Positions 26,441 through 34,863 are shown, numbered from the stretch's first letter. The stretch: 64,000 nucleotides of DNA from UBA9659 sp965208605 (GCA_965208605.1 OZ242345.1:2294001-2358000); one strand, 5' to 3'. Notes: generated from the letters alone by a model not told the origin. A program made the numbers and translations.

Positions 26441-26660
26441 TCCTCTGGATTCCCGAGCAAGCTCGAGAATGACGGCGCGGGGCGCCGTAGGCCGCCATTC
26501 TGGGTCACCCCCGTCATCCTCGCCGCCCCCCGCCGCTCTGGGTCACCAGAAGGAGCGGAGATGCTCCACCACGCGCCGTCATTCTCGTCACCCTAGTCAT
26601 TACAGCCGACAGGCTGTGATGACTAGGGTGACGGGAATCCAGAGGAACGAAGGCAAGCAC
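26441..26660. repeat. dispersed mosaic intergenic repeat with long hairpin, copy 2
   Basis: Contains the 22-nt palindrome (26449-26470), GGCGCC blocks, and a 21-bp stem-loop: 26587-26607 pairs with 26612-26632 around a GACA loop, with one G-T wobble. It ends with GGGAATCCAGAGGAACGAAG, which mirrors the TTCGTTCCTCTGGATTCCCG at 42854-42873 in the copy after serB. Confidence 0.9.
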
Positions 26661-26806
26661 CTCGGGGATTTACACATCAACAATCGGTGAGGGCACTAGC
26701 CCAGACCAAGTCAAATATGTCATGAAAAACTCTTTTCAAACATTATAATGCGCAGTGTCAGGTATTGATTTTCTTTGACGAAACAGAAGGCTCGGAGGGC
26801 CAAGCC

Positions 26807-27064
26807 ATGACTAGTGGAACAAACGAAAAGCGTGCCGGGGTTTTGATCATAAAAGCGCTTTGGGATGATGAAGCCGACGTGTGGAGCGCGTCCAGCAATG
26901 ACGTTGCAGGGCTTGCCATAGAAGCACCGACCACAGAGGCTTTGATAAAACGGCTCGAGGACCTTGTCCCCGAATTGCTTGAACTAAATCATGCAAGCCT
27001 GGAACAAACCATTCCTGCCGAGTTGGTTATCAGCGGACGTCAAAGTCTGAGTTTGGCCGGTTAG
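26807..27064 (+). CDS. DUF1902-type antitoxin-like protein
   Basis: About 85 residues from ATG 26807, which is preceded by GGAGG at good spacing; an upstream ATT/ATG frame extension from 26765 is unlikely. The sequence VLIIKALWDDEADVWSASSNDVAGLAIEAPTTEALIKRLEDLVPELLELN is typical of DUF1902, a HicB-like fold usually encoded just before a HicA-type toxin. The following HicA-like gene is broken (27061-27257). Confidence 0.75.
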   Translation: MTSGTNEKRAGVLIIKALWDDEADVWSASSNDVAGLAIEAPTTEALIKRLEDLVPELLELNHASLEQTIPAELVISGRQSLSLAG

Positions 27065-27257
27065 TCAGTCTTGCCCCGGTTTCTTTCACTCCCGATATAA
27101 AACGCATACTCAAGGACAAGAGTTGCGCTTTTCATCGGAAAGGCAAGGGCGACCATGAAGTATGGCACAGCCCGATTACCGAAAATAAATTTACGGAGTT
27201 TGTATTTGGAGAGGGCTTCGCCACGCATTGGCGATGAAAGATTGGTCTTTCGAGTAA
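27061..27257 (+). pseudogene. HicA-like toxin, frameshifted
   Basis: Reading from 27061: TPDIKRILKDKSCAFHRKGKGDHEVWHSPITENKF is a clear HicA-type core with the catalytic His in a GKGDHEVW context. There is no ATG/GTG/TTG start in frame after the DUF1902 gene, and the conserved tail is lost. In frame it ends VFGEGFATHWR-stop (27235), while another frame reads RHALAMKDWSFE-stop (27255), resembling the usual RHTANAILKDAG ending. At least one frameshift, and a missing start, inactivate it. Confidence 0.7.
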
Positions 27258-27287
27258 TGTTGTTTTCTACAATAGACACAGGGAAAT

Positions 27288-27686
27288 ATGATGGAAAAAA
27301 TATACTTAACTATTGGACGAGTATTGCTTGGTTTTTATTTCTTATATCCTGGTATTACAAAAATACCTCGCTATGAATTCATGGTCGATTATATGACGTT
27401 ACACAACATTCCTTTTGTAAACGTTCTCCTGCCAATAACAATCTTGTTGGAAGTAGTTTGCGGATTGATGCTCATCGCAGGTTATCGAATTAAAGAAACT
27501 GCTTTGATTTTTGCTGGTCTTACCCTGCTAATAAACTTTTGGATGCATGACTTTTGGAATGACTATCCCAATACTGATTCTGCACACGAGATCCAAAATT
27601 TTGTAAAAAACTTAGGTATTTTTGCTGGCCTGCTAGCAGTAAGTGCAAGTAATCGCGTGAATCAATGGCGATTGTTTGGTGAATAA
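27288..27686 (+). CDS. DoxX-family membrane protein
   Basis: 132 residues with four hydrophobic segments (about 5-25, 45-65, 68-85, 108-125). It shows the DoxX pattern: GRVLLGFYFLYPGITKIPRYEFMVDYM, then VLLPITILLEVVCGLMLIAGYR and LTLLINFWMHDFWN. Inner-membrane protein of uncertain role (quinone- or redox-linked in some members). AGGGAAAT precedes ATG 27288. Lower GC than the LPS genes and flanked by orphan antitoxin genes. Confidence 0.85.
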   Translation: MMEKIYLTIGRVLLGFYFLYPGITKIPRYEFMVDYMTLHNIPFVNVLLPITILLEVVCGLMLIAGYRIKETALIFAGLTLLINFWMHDFWNDYPNTDSAHEIQNFVKNLGIFAGLLAVSASNRVNQWRLFGE

Positions 27687-27729
27687 TAATAATAAAAATT
27701 TATTATAAGAGTTAAAGAGGAGAAGTGGT

Positions 27730-27987
27730 ATGGGTACTTTGGCACTGAACGCTGATGAGCGTGTAGATTCGGTTTCCTTTGCCAGTGACTCGCTTGTTGT
27801 TGGTTTGAAAGACGGTCGTCAAATTTCAGTTCCAATCGAGTGGTTTCCTCGGCTAGCGAACGGCACAAAGGAAGCTCTTCAAAAGTGGGAAATTTGTGGC
27901 GGTGGTTATGGTATCCATTGGCCAGATCTTGATGAAGACCTTAGTACTGAAGGGTTATTACGTGGTGCACCAGCACCTAACAAATAA
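27730..27987 (+). CDS. DUF2442 protein
   Basis: 85 residues: VDSVSFASDSLVVGLKDGRQISVPIEWFPRLANGTKEALQKWEICGGGYGIHWPDLDEDLSTEGLLRG, the standard DUF2442 pattern (xRLxxAxxxxRxxWEIxGxGxGIHWPxLDEDLS). These small proteins commonly accompany DUF4160 in antitoxin/toxin-like pairs, but no DUF4160 gene is present. A good AGAGGAGA site lies 9 bp before the ATG. The stop codon lies inside the R'' side of an attC-like site, as in integron cassettes. Confidence 0.85.
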   Translation: MGTLALNADERVDSVSFASDSLVVGLKDGRQISVPIEWFPRLANGTKEALQKWEICGGGYGIHWPDLDEDLSTEGLLRGAPAPNK

Positions 27988-28037
27988 GGTTGTGTCGTGA
28001 GAGCGAAGCGAACCACGATATGAACCGTTTGTTGGAC
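27975..28037 (+). repeat. attC-like integron recombination site
   Basis: 63-nt imperfect inverted repeat starting with ACCTAAC (27975-27981, fits RYYYAAC) and ending with GTTGGAC (28031-28037, fits GTTRRRY). Inside, AACAAA and TTTGTT, then GGTT and AACC, then TCGTG and CACGA can pair, with unpaired bases on one arm, as expected for attC. The DUF2442 stop codon falls in its first 13 bases. No integrase gene and no second site were found in the window. Confidence 0.65.
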
Positions 28038-28283
28038 GAATCCGCGGGTTTGGCCGGAGTCTGGATTCGAGGTCCAAATAGCCCAGTTTTCAACCACCCA
28101 AATATAGGTATGGATCAGTCGAAAGGGACGGTAGGTAATCCGTAGGGTTGGGAATACTTTTCTTAAAGTGGAGAAAGGGTGGTTATTCTTCTTAACCATC
28201 ACCCACTGACGCATTGAATATGTTTTTTGATTCCGAGCTAGAGTTTCTATTTCTGGAAGATACTTTGGTTACCAAACCGGAGC
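27988..28283. other. gap between attC-like site and lpxL
   Basis: After the attC-like site, 28038-28201 has no recognisable gene. A minus-strand frame of about 100 codons (27906-28214) mostly overlaps the DUF2442 gene and attC and has no family features. 28202 onward is the second copy of the carbamoyltransferase 3' end. Confidence 0.5.
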
Positions 28284-28297
28284 TCAATAGGGCCTAG
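28202..28297 (+). pseudogene. 3' fragment of the carbamoyltransferase gene (copy 2)
   Basis: Reads PTDALNMFFDSELEF, then LFLEDTLVTKPELNRA-stop (28295-28297), 87 bp of it matching 25389-25475. Two of the five differences are silent (CTC/CTA, TTC/TTT), so both ends evolved as coding sequence. Its stop overlaps the 3' end of the convergent lpxL by 14 bp, suggesting this is the original gene end, displaced by insertion of 25476-28201. Confidence 0.85.
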
Positions 28298-29204
28298 GTT
28301 CTCCGTCTGGCCTGGTTTTAAAGCGGCGATGCAACCACCAGTATTGTTCTGGACTCACTTTGATGGCGTCCTCCACCCATGTATTCACCCGGGTGCAGTC
28401 TGCGTGCAGGTCTTCCGTGGGGAAATTATCCAAGGGCGGGCTAAGCTGGATGCTATAACGACCAGAATCAAGATGCCGATAGTGAGAGAAGCACACCACG
28501 GGCGACTGGGTTATTTTTGCAATTCTGGAAGTTGCCGTAATAGTGGCGGTAGGAAGATCAAAAAAAGGCGCAAAGATTGAATGTTTGCGCCCATAATCCT
28601 GATCCGCCCCGTACCACACCGTGTGCCCTTGCCGGAGCCGTTTGATGACTTGCCGCACATCACTACGTTCTATCGCCAGCGGAAAGTGCCGTTGCCTGCC
28701 TCTGGTCATCACCGCTTCCAGCAATTTATTTTTGTTGCGCCGGTACATGATGTCAAAGGGCAGATGACTCGCCAGCACCGCCCCGCATAAATCCAGACTT
28801 GATAAATGTATCCCCAGCAGAATCACGCCCCTGCCTTGAGCCTGCGCGGCTTTGAGATGTTCCAAGCCATGCACATCCACCAGGGCGCGAAAGTTATTCA
28901 CCGGTTTGAACCAAGCCAGTGCAGTCTCTACCAGACTGATGCCGCTGGAACGGAAGTTATCCTTGACCAGTTGCCTCAGCGCAGTGGGGTTAAGCTGCGG
29001 GAAGCACAAGCGGATATTGACAGCGACGATATGCCGCCGACGGCGCGCCAGATAATAGGTGAGTTTCCCCAGCAATGCCCCCATTCGCCAGCGAGCGGCG
29101 GACGGTAAGCTGCACAGTACATACATCAAACCCATACCTAGCCAGATAGCCCAATATCTAGGTGTCAGAAATCCCCCTTGTACCAGCCTGGTATAAATGG
29201 TCAC
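28284..29204 (-). CDS. lipid A late acyltransferase (LpxL/HtrB family)
   Basis: 306 residues, inner-membrane acyltransferase adding a secondary acyl chain to Kdo2-lipid IVA. It has an N-terminal membrane anchor (YWAIWLGMGLMYVLCSLPSA), the catalytic HX4D motif in LLGIHLSSLDLCGA, MYRRNKN, and the C-terminal PEQYWWLHRRFKTRPDGEP. The start is GTG at 29204. It is on the opposite strand to the neighbouring core genes and overlaps the displaced carbamoyltransferase end. Whether it is the lauroyl or myristoyl type cannot be told. Confidence 0.92.
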   Translation of the reverse strand: MTIYTRLVQGGFLTPRYWAIWLGMGLMYVLCSLPSAARWRMGALLGKLTYYLARRRRHIVAVNIRLCFPQLNPTALRQLVKDNFRSSGISLVETALAWFKPVNNFRALVDVHGLEHLKAAQAQGRGVILLGIHLSSLDLCGAVLASHLPFDIMYRRNKNKLLEAVMTRGRQRHFPLAIERSDVRQVIKRLRQGHTVWYGADQDYGRKHSIFAPFFDLPTATITATSRIAKITQSPVVCFSHYRHLDSGRYSIQLSPPLDNFPTEDLHADCTRVNTWVEDAIKVSPEQYWWLHRRFKTRPDGEPRPY

Positions 29205-29299
29205 ATTGCTTCATCAAAAGTGTACCTATATTCTACCCCGTCTTGTCTAGAGACTGTACCTTTCGGGGAGGGTGCTAGAGGCGATGATAACGGACTGGG

Positions 29300-29405
29300 T
29301 TCGGTCAGTGGGTTGTGCTTTCGTTAAAGGCGCACTCCCCTCCCGCCGTGAGGCGGGGATGACTAGGTTCGGCGAGAATAACGGCGGCGAGAATAACGGG
29401 GTTCG
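29300..29405. repeat. dispersed repeat fragment, copy 3
   Basis: 29302-29338 matches 36180-36216 with three differences (CGGTCAGTGGGTTGTGCTTT and onward). It is followed by CGCCGTGAGGCGGGGATGACTAGG and two GCGAGAATAACGG units. It directly precedes the kinase start at 29409. Confidence 0.75.
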
Positions 29406-29408
29406 GCC

Positions 29409-30155
29409 ATGCGATCTAACAACTTTTTTGCTTATGAAAGCGAAGCCGAAAAGACATATTTGCTCGCCTCAGGCTGCACCGAGTTTGAAGATTTTTGGCA
29501 GCTCCCCAAGGAATTTGTTGAGCCGGTCAATTATCGCCGCGGCGGTTGGAGTGGCGCGTCAAAACTCGTCCTTCGCTTAAACAGGAATGGTGGTTCGGAG
29601 ACCCGGCATTACTTCGTCAAACGGCAGGAAAATCAATTTCGCTATTCTTTTCGTCACCCCTGGGGGGCATTAACCTATCATTATGAAGTTGCTGCCATCC
29701 GGCGCAATCAAACCCTGGACTTACCCCGTATGGATATTGCCGGTTGGGGTATGAGAAAAGCCGGCACTAATCATCAAGGCATTATTCTATCCCGAAAAAT
29801 TGAGTATCCTGCGCTCAGCCAGATCAACGCAGCGCAATGGGAAGGTCTGGAACCCATACTAGAAAAAGCAGGCCACTCACTATTGAATATGCACGGACAA
29901 CACATTCAACATGGCGCACTCTATCCCGAGCATTTTTTTATTGATTTATCTTCAGGGCAAATACACTTGATAGACTTTGAAAGATCAAGAATAAGGCGTA
30001 GCGTTTATGACGCTATAGCCAGGGACCTACAACAACTCATAAAACACCTGGCACACATGCCTGAGTTTGCTCTCTATGCCCTCTTGGCACCCTACATGCC
30101 CCGTTATGAAGAGTTAATCCAAACCCTCATGCAGAAGTTCAGAAAGCAGCCATGA
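29409..30155 (+). CDS. LPS core kinase (InaA/Kdo-kinase family)
   Basis: 248 residues. Kinase-fold motifs: SKLVLRL...HYFVKRQENQFRYSF (ATP lysine), EVAAIRRNQTLDLPRM, HGQHIQHGALYPEHFFID (catalytic loop with HGALYPEHF in place of HGDLxxxN), and IHLIDFERSRIRRS (metal-binding DFE). It matches the InaA/lipopolysaccharide kinase family, third of its kind in this window after waaP and the two-domain kinase. It overlaps the next gene by 4 bp (ATGA). Substrate position on the core is unknown. Confidence 0.8.
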   Translation: MRSNNFFAYESEAEKTYLLASGCTEFEDFWQLPKEFVEPVNYRRGGWSGASKLVLRLNRNGGSETRHYFVKRQENQFRYSFRHPWGALTYHYEVAAIRRNQTLDLPRMDIAGWGMRKAGTNHQGIILSRKIEYPALSQINAAQWEGLEPILEKAGHSLLNMHGQHIQHGALYPEHFFIDLSSGQIHLIDFERSRIRRSVYDAIARDLQQLIKHLAHMPEFALYALLAPYMPRYEELIQTLMQKFRKQP

Positions 30156-30823
30156 ATACTCCCCACAGCTCACCTGAGACCCGCCGAAGACTCAATACTG
30201 GACGAGTAAAATCTGATGTCCATAGTGCGCAGCTCTACACCCAGCGCAAACCGGCAAAGCATCAAGCGGAAATGAACATGCTCAGTGCCGCCGTGCATAA
30301 GCTCCCGCAGGCTGAGGTAAAAACCTTCCTTGACCTTCCCTGTGGCGTGGGCAGGATCAGTGTATGGCTCGGGCAAAAAGGATTTGCTATCACTGCTGGC
30401 GACCTGGGGGAAGCCGCACTGAGCCTGACAAAAAAGTCAATGGCAGAGGCGGGTATAGTGGCTGATATTAGTCTGCAGGATATTTTTGCTATGACTTATG
30501 ATGCCAGGTCTTTTGATGCCATTATTTGTTTTCGTCTGCTACACCATTTTAGTGAACCAGCGGATCAAGCAGCCATCATTGCTGCACTGTGTCGATGTGC
30601 TAAAAAATATGTTCTCATTTCATACCTGTCCCCTTATTCTGTGACTTCCATCCGTAGAAAAGCCCGAAAACTCATCACGGGTAAGCCCGTCAAACAAAAC
30701 CCCACGGCTCTGGGACAATTAAAAAATATGTTTAGCACTAACGGATTTGAGTTGTTTAACCGGGTCAAGCGCTCTGGTGTATTACATTCACTACAATTAT
30801 CTACATTCGTTAGAATAGATTGA
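30152..30823 (+). CDS. class I SAM-dependent methyltransferase
   Basis: 223 residues with SAM motif I FLDLPCGVGRISVWLGQKG (about 58-76), motif II AGDLGEAALSLTKK, and motif IV FDAIICFRLLHHFSEP. A basic C-terminal half (SIRRKARKLITGKPVKQNP) could contact a phosphorylated sugar or membrane. Translationally coupled to the core kinase upstream and followed 21 bp later by hldE, so a role in modifying LPS is plausible but not shown. Confidence 0.8.
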   Translation: MNTPHSSPETRRRLNTGRVKSDVHSAQLYTQRKPAKHQAEMNMLSAAVHKLPQAEVKTFLDLPCGVGRISVWLGQKGFAITAGDLGEAALSLTKKSMAEAGIVADISLQDIFAMTYDARSFDAIICFRLLHHFSEPADQAAIIAALCRCAKKYVLISYLSPYSVTSIRRKARKLITGKPVKQNPTALGQLKNMFSTNGFELFNRVKRSGVLHSLQLSTFVRID

Positions 30824-30844
30824 TCTGTTGCTTAGCTTAATGTG

Positions 30845-32329
30845 ATGGAAATACCTAAATTTGACAAGGCTCGTGTGTTAACGGTTGGCGATGCAATGCT
30901 GGATCGTTACTGGCTTGGGGACACCAATAGAATTTCCGCAGAAGCCCCCATCCCCGTCCTGGAGATCACCGACACGGAAGACCGGCCAGGCGGTGCCGCC
31001 AATGTCGCACTTAACCTGGCAAGTCTGGGTGCAGGCTCCCTGCTCATTGCGGCAACGGGTAAAGACGAGATGGCACAGGTCTTGCGCCAGAAGCTAGATG
31101 CTTCTGGGATTCAATCAATACTCATTGAATCTCAGGAGCATCCCACCACCACAAAAATTCGTCTGGTCAGCAAAAATCAACAACTGGTAAGAGCAGACTT
31201 TGAGACTGCCTTTGCGGTTGACAGCGCCGCACTTATTAAGCGCATTAAACAGTTTACCGATTATGACAACATTATTTTGTCGGACTATGACAAGGGTCTT
31301 CTGGACAATCCGGAAGCCATTATTCAATACGCGAGGAAACAAAAAATACCCGTATTGGTTGATCCAAAATTCAAACCCTTCAGTGCCTACCAGGGTGCCA
31401 CGCTCATCAAGCCCAACCGGCTGGAACTTGAACGCGCCATTGGTGCCTGGTCTTCCGAGGCGGAAATGACCGCTAAATGTAATGCCTTGATGAATAAACT
31501 AGGCAACCAGGCCATGTTGATCACTCGGTCCTCGGCAGGCATGACACTCTTGCTCCGAGATGCGGAGGAAATACACTTCCCGGCCCATGCACGTGGGGTC
31601 TACGACACGACTGGTGCTGGAGACACGGTGATTGCGGTCATGGCCGCTGCCCTTGCCTCAGGGCTCGGCATGCGGGATGCCGCCGCCCTGGCAAACATTG
31701 CTGCTGGCATAGTGGTCGGTCAGTTCGGCGTCACTAGCGTGTCTTTCCCGGAGCTGCGACTGCATCTCTTAGCAAAAAATGCAAACAACACAATAGATAC
31801 CGGAGAAATAGATACCGAGCCAGACAAAACAGATGCGCTTAATACCGGCAAGTTGTCCGCCGAACAGTTGCTGATTGCCGTCAAGGCGGCAAAAGCCAGA
31901 GGGGAACGCATTGTGTTTACCAACGGTTGTTTTGACATCCTGCACGTGGGGCATGTGGACTTCCTCGCCGAAGCAAAACAGGAAGGCGAGCGGCTCATCG
32001 TTGCGCTCAACGATGATGCCTCGGTGACCCGCTTGAAAGGCAAAGGCCGCCCCATCAATTCACTGGACCGGCGAGCAACCATACTTGCCGGTCTCGCCTC
32101 AGTAGACTGGGTGGTGCCCTTTGCTGAGGACACACCCGAAGCACTGCTTGAACAGTTACAACCCGACCTACTGGTCAAAGGCGGTGATTACACGATTGAC
32201 CAGGTAGTGGGCGCGGACCGGGTGCGCGCTTATGGCGGGGAGATCAAAGTCTTGCAGTTCATTGACGACTCTTCTACGACTGCCCTGATTGAAAAGATCA
32301 GACAGTCTCAAAGCCAGGACGCGCACTAG
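30845..32329 (+). CDS. hldE: bifunctional heptose 7-phosphate kinase / heptose 1-phosphate adenylyltransferase
   Basis: Makes ADP-heptose, the donor for WaaC and WaaF. The N-terminal PfkB-type kinase domain (about 1-320) has GGAANVALNLASLG and DTTGAGDTVIAVMAAAL. The C-terminal nucleotidyltransferase domain (about 350-494) has FTNGCFDILHVGHVDFL with the HxGH motif and KGGDYTIDQVVGADRVRAYGGEI. GTG at 30842 directly precedes ATG 30845; I take the ATG. The linker between domains (NTIDTGEIDTEPDKTDALNTG) is longer and more acidic than usual. Confidence 0.96.
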   Translation: MEIPKFDKARVLTVGDAMLDRYWLGDTNRISAEAPIPVLEITDTEDRPGGAANVALNLASLGAGSLLIAATGKDEMAQVLRQKLDASGIQSILIESQEHPTTTKIRLVSKNQQLVRADFETAFAVDSAALIKRIKQFTDYDNIILSDYDKGLLDNPEAIIQYARKQKIPVLVDPKFKPFSAYQGATLIKPNRLELERAIGAWSSEAEMTAKCNALMNKLGNQAMLITRSSAGMTLLLRDAEEIHFPAHARGVYDTTGAGDTVIAVMAAALASGLGMRDAAALANIAAGIVVGQFGVTSVSFPELRLHLLAKNANNTIDTGEIDTEPDKTDALNTGKLSAEQLLIAVKAAKARGERIVFTNGCFDILHVGHVDFLAEAKQEGERLIVALNDDASVTRLKGKGRPINSLDRRATILAGLASVDWVVPFAEDTPEALLEQLQPDLLVKGGDYTIDQVVGADRVRAYGGEIKVLQFIDDSSTTALIEKIRQSQSQDAH

Positions 32330-32343
32330 ACCAGGAAGCAAGG

Positions 32344-33132
32344 CTAGGAAGCAAGACCAGCGAGTACCTTATCTATATTTTCCTGCAGATGCTGAGTACT
32401 CAGGGTGCCGGTTACCACTGAGTGAACGCCCGGCAAAGACACTGCCTCTATCAAACTTCTAGCAGGCTCCTGGCTATGCCCGGAATCCAACACCTTCTTC
32501 AACAGGACACCAAGGCCCCGCTCGGCAGCACCTTGTATGACGGGTAGCTGGGACCTGTCCTGGAGATTAAAAGTCAACATCAGCACATCCGTAACACTCA
32601 GTGCCGCCAGGCCACCGGCGAGTGTTTTCACCGACATGCCCAGACTGCGAATCACGCCCTTTTCTTTCAGCCGGTGTAAGGTTTCCAGCGCATCGGTGTG
32701 GGCAATAATAGCTTCATCACTGCCATTGGAATGGATTAACACTATATCCAGATAATCAGTACGCAACCTCCTGAGGCTCTGCTGGACGCTGGCTTCTATT
32801 GCCTTGCTGGAATAATCAAAATGGGAGCGCGTACCGTCAAAGAATTCACCCACCTTGGTAGATAAAATCCAATCCTGCCTTTGCCCGGGCAAGAGACGAC
32901 CAATGCGCGCTTCACTCTCGCCGTAGGCCGGCGCCGTATCAAGCAGGTTAATGCCAGAGGCAGCGGCAAGTTGTAGCAGTGCGGCTATGGTGCCATCCTC
33001 GGGCAACTCAAAAGCGGCTGGATACTTCACCCCGGTATTCCTACCTAGTTTGACAGTCCCCAGGGACAGGGGCGCTACGCTGATACCCGTACTGCCCAGT
33101 GCGCGGCGATCTTGTTCCTTAAATGCACTCAT
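32344..33132 (-). CDS. aldo/keto reductase
   Basis: 262 residues, NADPH-dependent (beta/alpha)8 oxidoreductase. The catalytic tetrad is visible: D and Y in LLDTAPAYGESEARIG, K in WILSTKVG, H in DIVLIHSNG. Substrate unknown. Its start overlaps the end of the FAD oxidoreductase gene by 4 bp, indicating a two-gene operon inserted between hldE and waaA on the opposite strand. It converges with hldE with 14 bp between the stops. Confidence 0.85.
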   Translation of the reverse strand: MSAFKEQDRRALGSTGISVAPLSLGTVKLGRNTGVKYPAAFELPEDGTIAALLQLAAASGINLLDTAPAYGESEARIGRLLPGQRQDWILSTKVGEFFDGTRSHFDYSSKAIEASVQQSLRRLRTDYLDIVLIHSNGSDEAIIAHTDALETLHRLKEKGVIRSLGMSVKTLAGGLAALSVTDVLMLTFNLQDRSQLPVIQGAAERGLGVLLKKVLDSGHSQEPARSLIEAVSLPGVHSVVTGTLSTQHLQENIDKVLAGLAS

Positions 33133-34310
33133 CTTGCCCAGGGCGGGGTGCCATATTGTAGTGCACTGGGCGGGTCATCAACATCAGGGCGACTCTGAGA
33201 AGGGCTATGAGAAGGGCTCTGAGAAGGAGCCGTGCCCAGAGGTGCGCCCAGTTGTTGCAACACCATGTCTCCCAAGAGTGGCACCAAGGTCATTTTGGTA
33301 GGCAAGCACAGGAGCACATTGCCGACCTGATGCACCAGGGGCGAGTCGGGTAGCTGCCCGCGGGTCTGCGCGGCCTCCGCTCGGTCAACGCGCCAGGTAG
33401 AAATCTCACAATCATCCAACGATACCCAGGGCACCAGCCTGGTGAGTAGCTGCTGCGCCGCGCTGATCTGCTCCTCGGGGGAACGAGAAACCCCGGTCTC
33501 CGCCAGAGCACCACCCAGATACCAAACATTTTTGCCGTCCGCGACCTGATGAGAGGTGATTGTCAATGCGGGCTTAGTGCCACTGCTCAGGGTCACTGCA
33601 TGCGCAAATAGGGGCGGTAGATGGCTACCCTTCACCACCACCTGATGTAGAGGCCTCAACTGCATGGCGACCGGAATATCAAGTTGCTTGGCGAATTCAG
33701 CATTGTCTTTGCCTGCCGCCAAAATATAAGTGGCGGCTTGTAGCTGGGCACCGCTTGCCAAATCCAGCCCCGTCAAGATGCCGTCCTCGAGCATCAGGCT
33801 AGCTTCTCGAGCATAAATTGAGGCGCTATGGCGAGTCGCCAGATGCGCCAGGAGGGAAGCAGTATCCAGCACCAGATCCTCCAACTGGTACAGTCTAGCG
33901 ACACACTCATTGAAGGCCGCCGGGATGGCCTTGCCACTGAGTGGCTTCACTTTTCCACTCAGTGCCTTGCTACCCAAAAACGCAGTTATTTTTGAACTGA
34001 GACGCTGGTCGGTAAAAAGATAAAACTTATCTGACAAGACCTTGACGCTTTGCAGATCAATGTCACCCCGACCGGCAAGACAATCCCGCCATCGTTGTGG
34101 CATGCCAGCAGTCGTTTGAGACAGGGGCGTTACCGCAGCCGAGAGGGTGTATTTGACACCGCCATGGATGATCCCCTGAGAGGCAAGAGTTTGACCGCTA
34201 CCTAAGCCGGACTTTTCCACCAGTACCACTTGATAACCCCGGTCTCGCAAGAGGTTCAGTAGCCAAAGCCCGGTGATCCCGCCGCCGATAATCGCAACAT
34301 CATGTAGCAT
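33129..34310 (-). CDS. FAD-dependent oxidoreductase (DAO/glycerol-3-phosphate dehydrogenase-like)
   Basis: 393 residues. N-terminal dinucleotide fold VAIIGGGITGLWLLNLLRDRGYQVVLVEK, then SGQTLASQGIIHGGVKYTL as in the DAO family, ATYILAAGKDN, and a C-terminal GNVLLCLPTKMTLVPLLGD. Substrate not identifiable. The C-terminus carries a short serine/proline repeat (SQSPSHSPSQS, bases near 33190-33235) and looks poorly conserved. Coupled to the aldo/keto reductase gene downstream. Confidence 0.8.
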   Translation of the reverse strand: MLHDVAIIGGGITGLWLLNLLRDRGYQVVLVEKSGLGSGQTLASQGIIHGGVKYTLSAAVTPLSQTTAGMPQRWRDCLAGRGDIDLQSVKVLSDKFYLFTDQRLSSKITAFLGSKALSGKVKPLSGKAIPAAFNECVARLYQLEDLVLDTASLLAHLATRHSASIYAREASLMLEDGILTGLDLASGAQLQAATYILAAGKDNAEFAKQLDIPVAMQLRPLHQVVVKGSHLPPLFAHAVTLSSGTKPALTITSHQVADGKNVWYLGGALAETGVSRSPEEQISAAQQLLTRLVPWVSLDDCEISTWRVDRAEAAQTRGQLPDSPLVHQVGNVLLCLPTKMTLVPLLGDMVLQQLGAPLGTAPSQSPSHSPSQSRPDVDDPPSALQYGTPPWAR

Positions 34311-34863
34311 ATTTTTTTTTGCGCCCGTCTGGTGGAGTGATGCCGCCGAAGTTTTTATTGAGAGCTGTTTATTATAAACCTCTTATCAAAAACTTCTTTA
34401 TCGAAGAGAAGCTCCATTATACAAGATGAAACTGACTCTTGAGGTGTCTGGGTGTATGTGTTCACCAATTCTGGATTCCCGCCTTCTTTGATTCTGACGG
34501 GGCGTCCCTGCTCCTTCAGGCGGCTTACGGCGCCTCGCGCCGTCATTCTCGAGCTTGCTCGGGAATCCAGTAAAAAAGAGTATTGTTTTCCGATTTACCC
34601 CGGTCATCCCACCCGTCAGAGGGCAAGCCCGAGAGTGACGGGGGTGACGAGAATGACGGGGTCCGGGGGAAATCCAGTCATTGAATAACACATACAAGAA
34701 TGACGGGGCGAGGGTGAGAACCCAGCCGTCCTCGCCGCCCCACGCCGTCATTCTCGCCTTCTTTGATTCTGACGGGGCTATGGCTTTGAGCTATGGCTTT
34801 GATTTTGCCTTCTCCGAGCTAGAGGGCTATGCTCTCCGCGCCTCCTCTCCAAGCATCATACCC
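34311..34863. repeat. repeat-filled gap before waaA, dispersed repeat copy 4
   Basis: About 550 bp without a gene. Contains the 22-nt palindrome (34545-34566), GGCGCCTCGCGCCGTC, CCGTCAGAGGGCAAGCCCGAG and several GAATGACGGGG units. It also has two TTCTTTGATTCTGACGGGGC modules (near 34481 and 34760) that recur reversed after parC and after serB. A long frame running through it into waaA is a by-product of the repeats and is not taken as coding. Confidence 0.85.

Larger units (their letters stand above)
26141..26806. other. intergenic region without genes
   Basis: Besides the vapB promoter (26160-26211), this stretch holds the dispersed repeat copy at 26441-26660. It also has two related short segments, CAGACCAAGTAAAATAT (near 26334) and CAGACCAAGTCAAATAT (near 26702). 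The latter pair may be the edges of a small duplication. No open frame in it resembles a protein. Confidence 0.6.

Noticed and set aside
27906..28214. Minus-strand 102-codon frame over DUF2442/attC region
   Set aside because: Mostly antisense of DUF2442 and of the attC-like site; residues show no family pattern.
31720..32178. Minus-strand frame opposite hldE
   Set aside because: Antisense of the conserved HldE adenylyltransferase domain; no independent evidence.
34681..34863. Upstream 61-codon extension of waaA
   Set aside because: It is made of dispersed repeat DNA; the protein from ATG 34864 has the normal WaaA length and membrane anchor.
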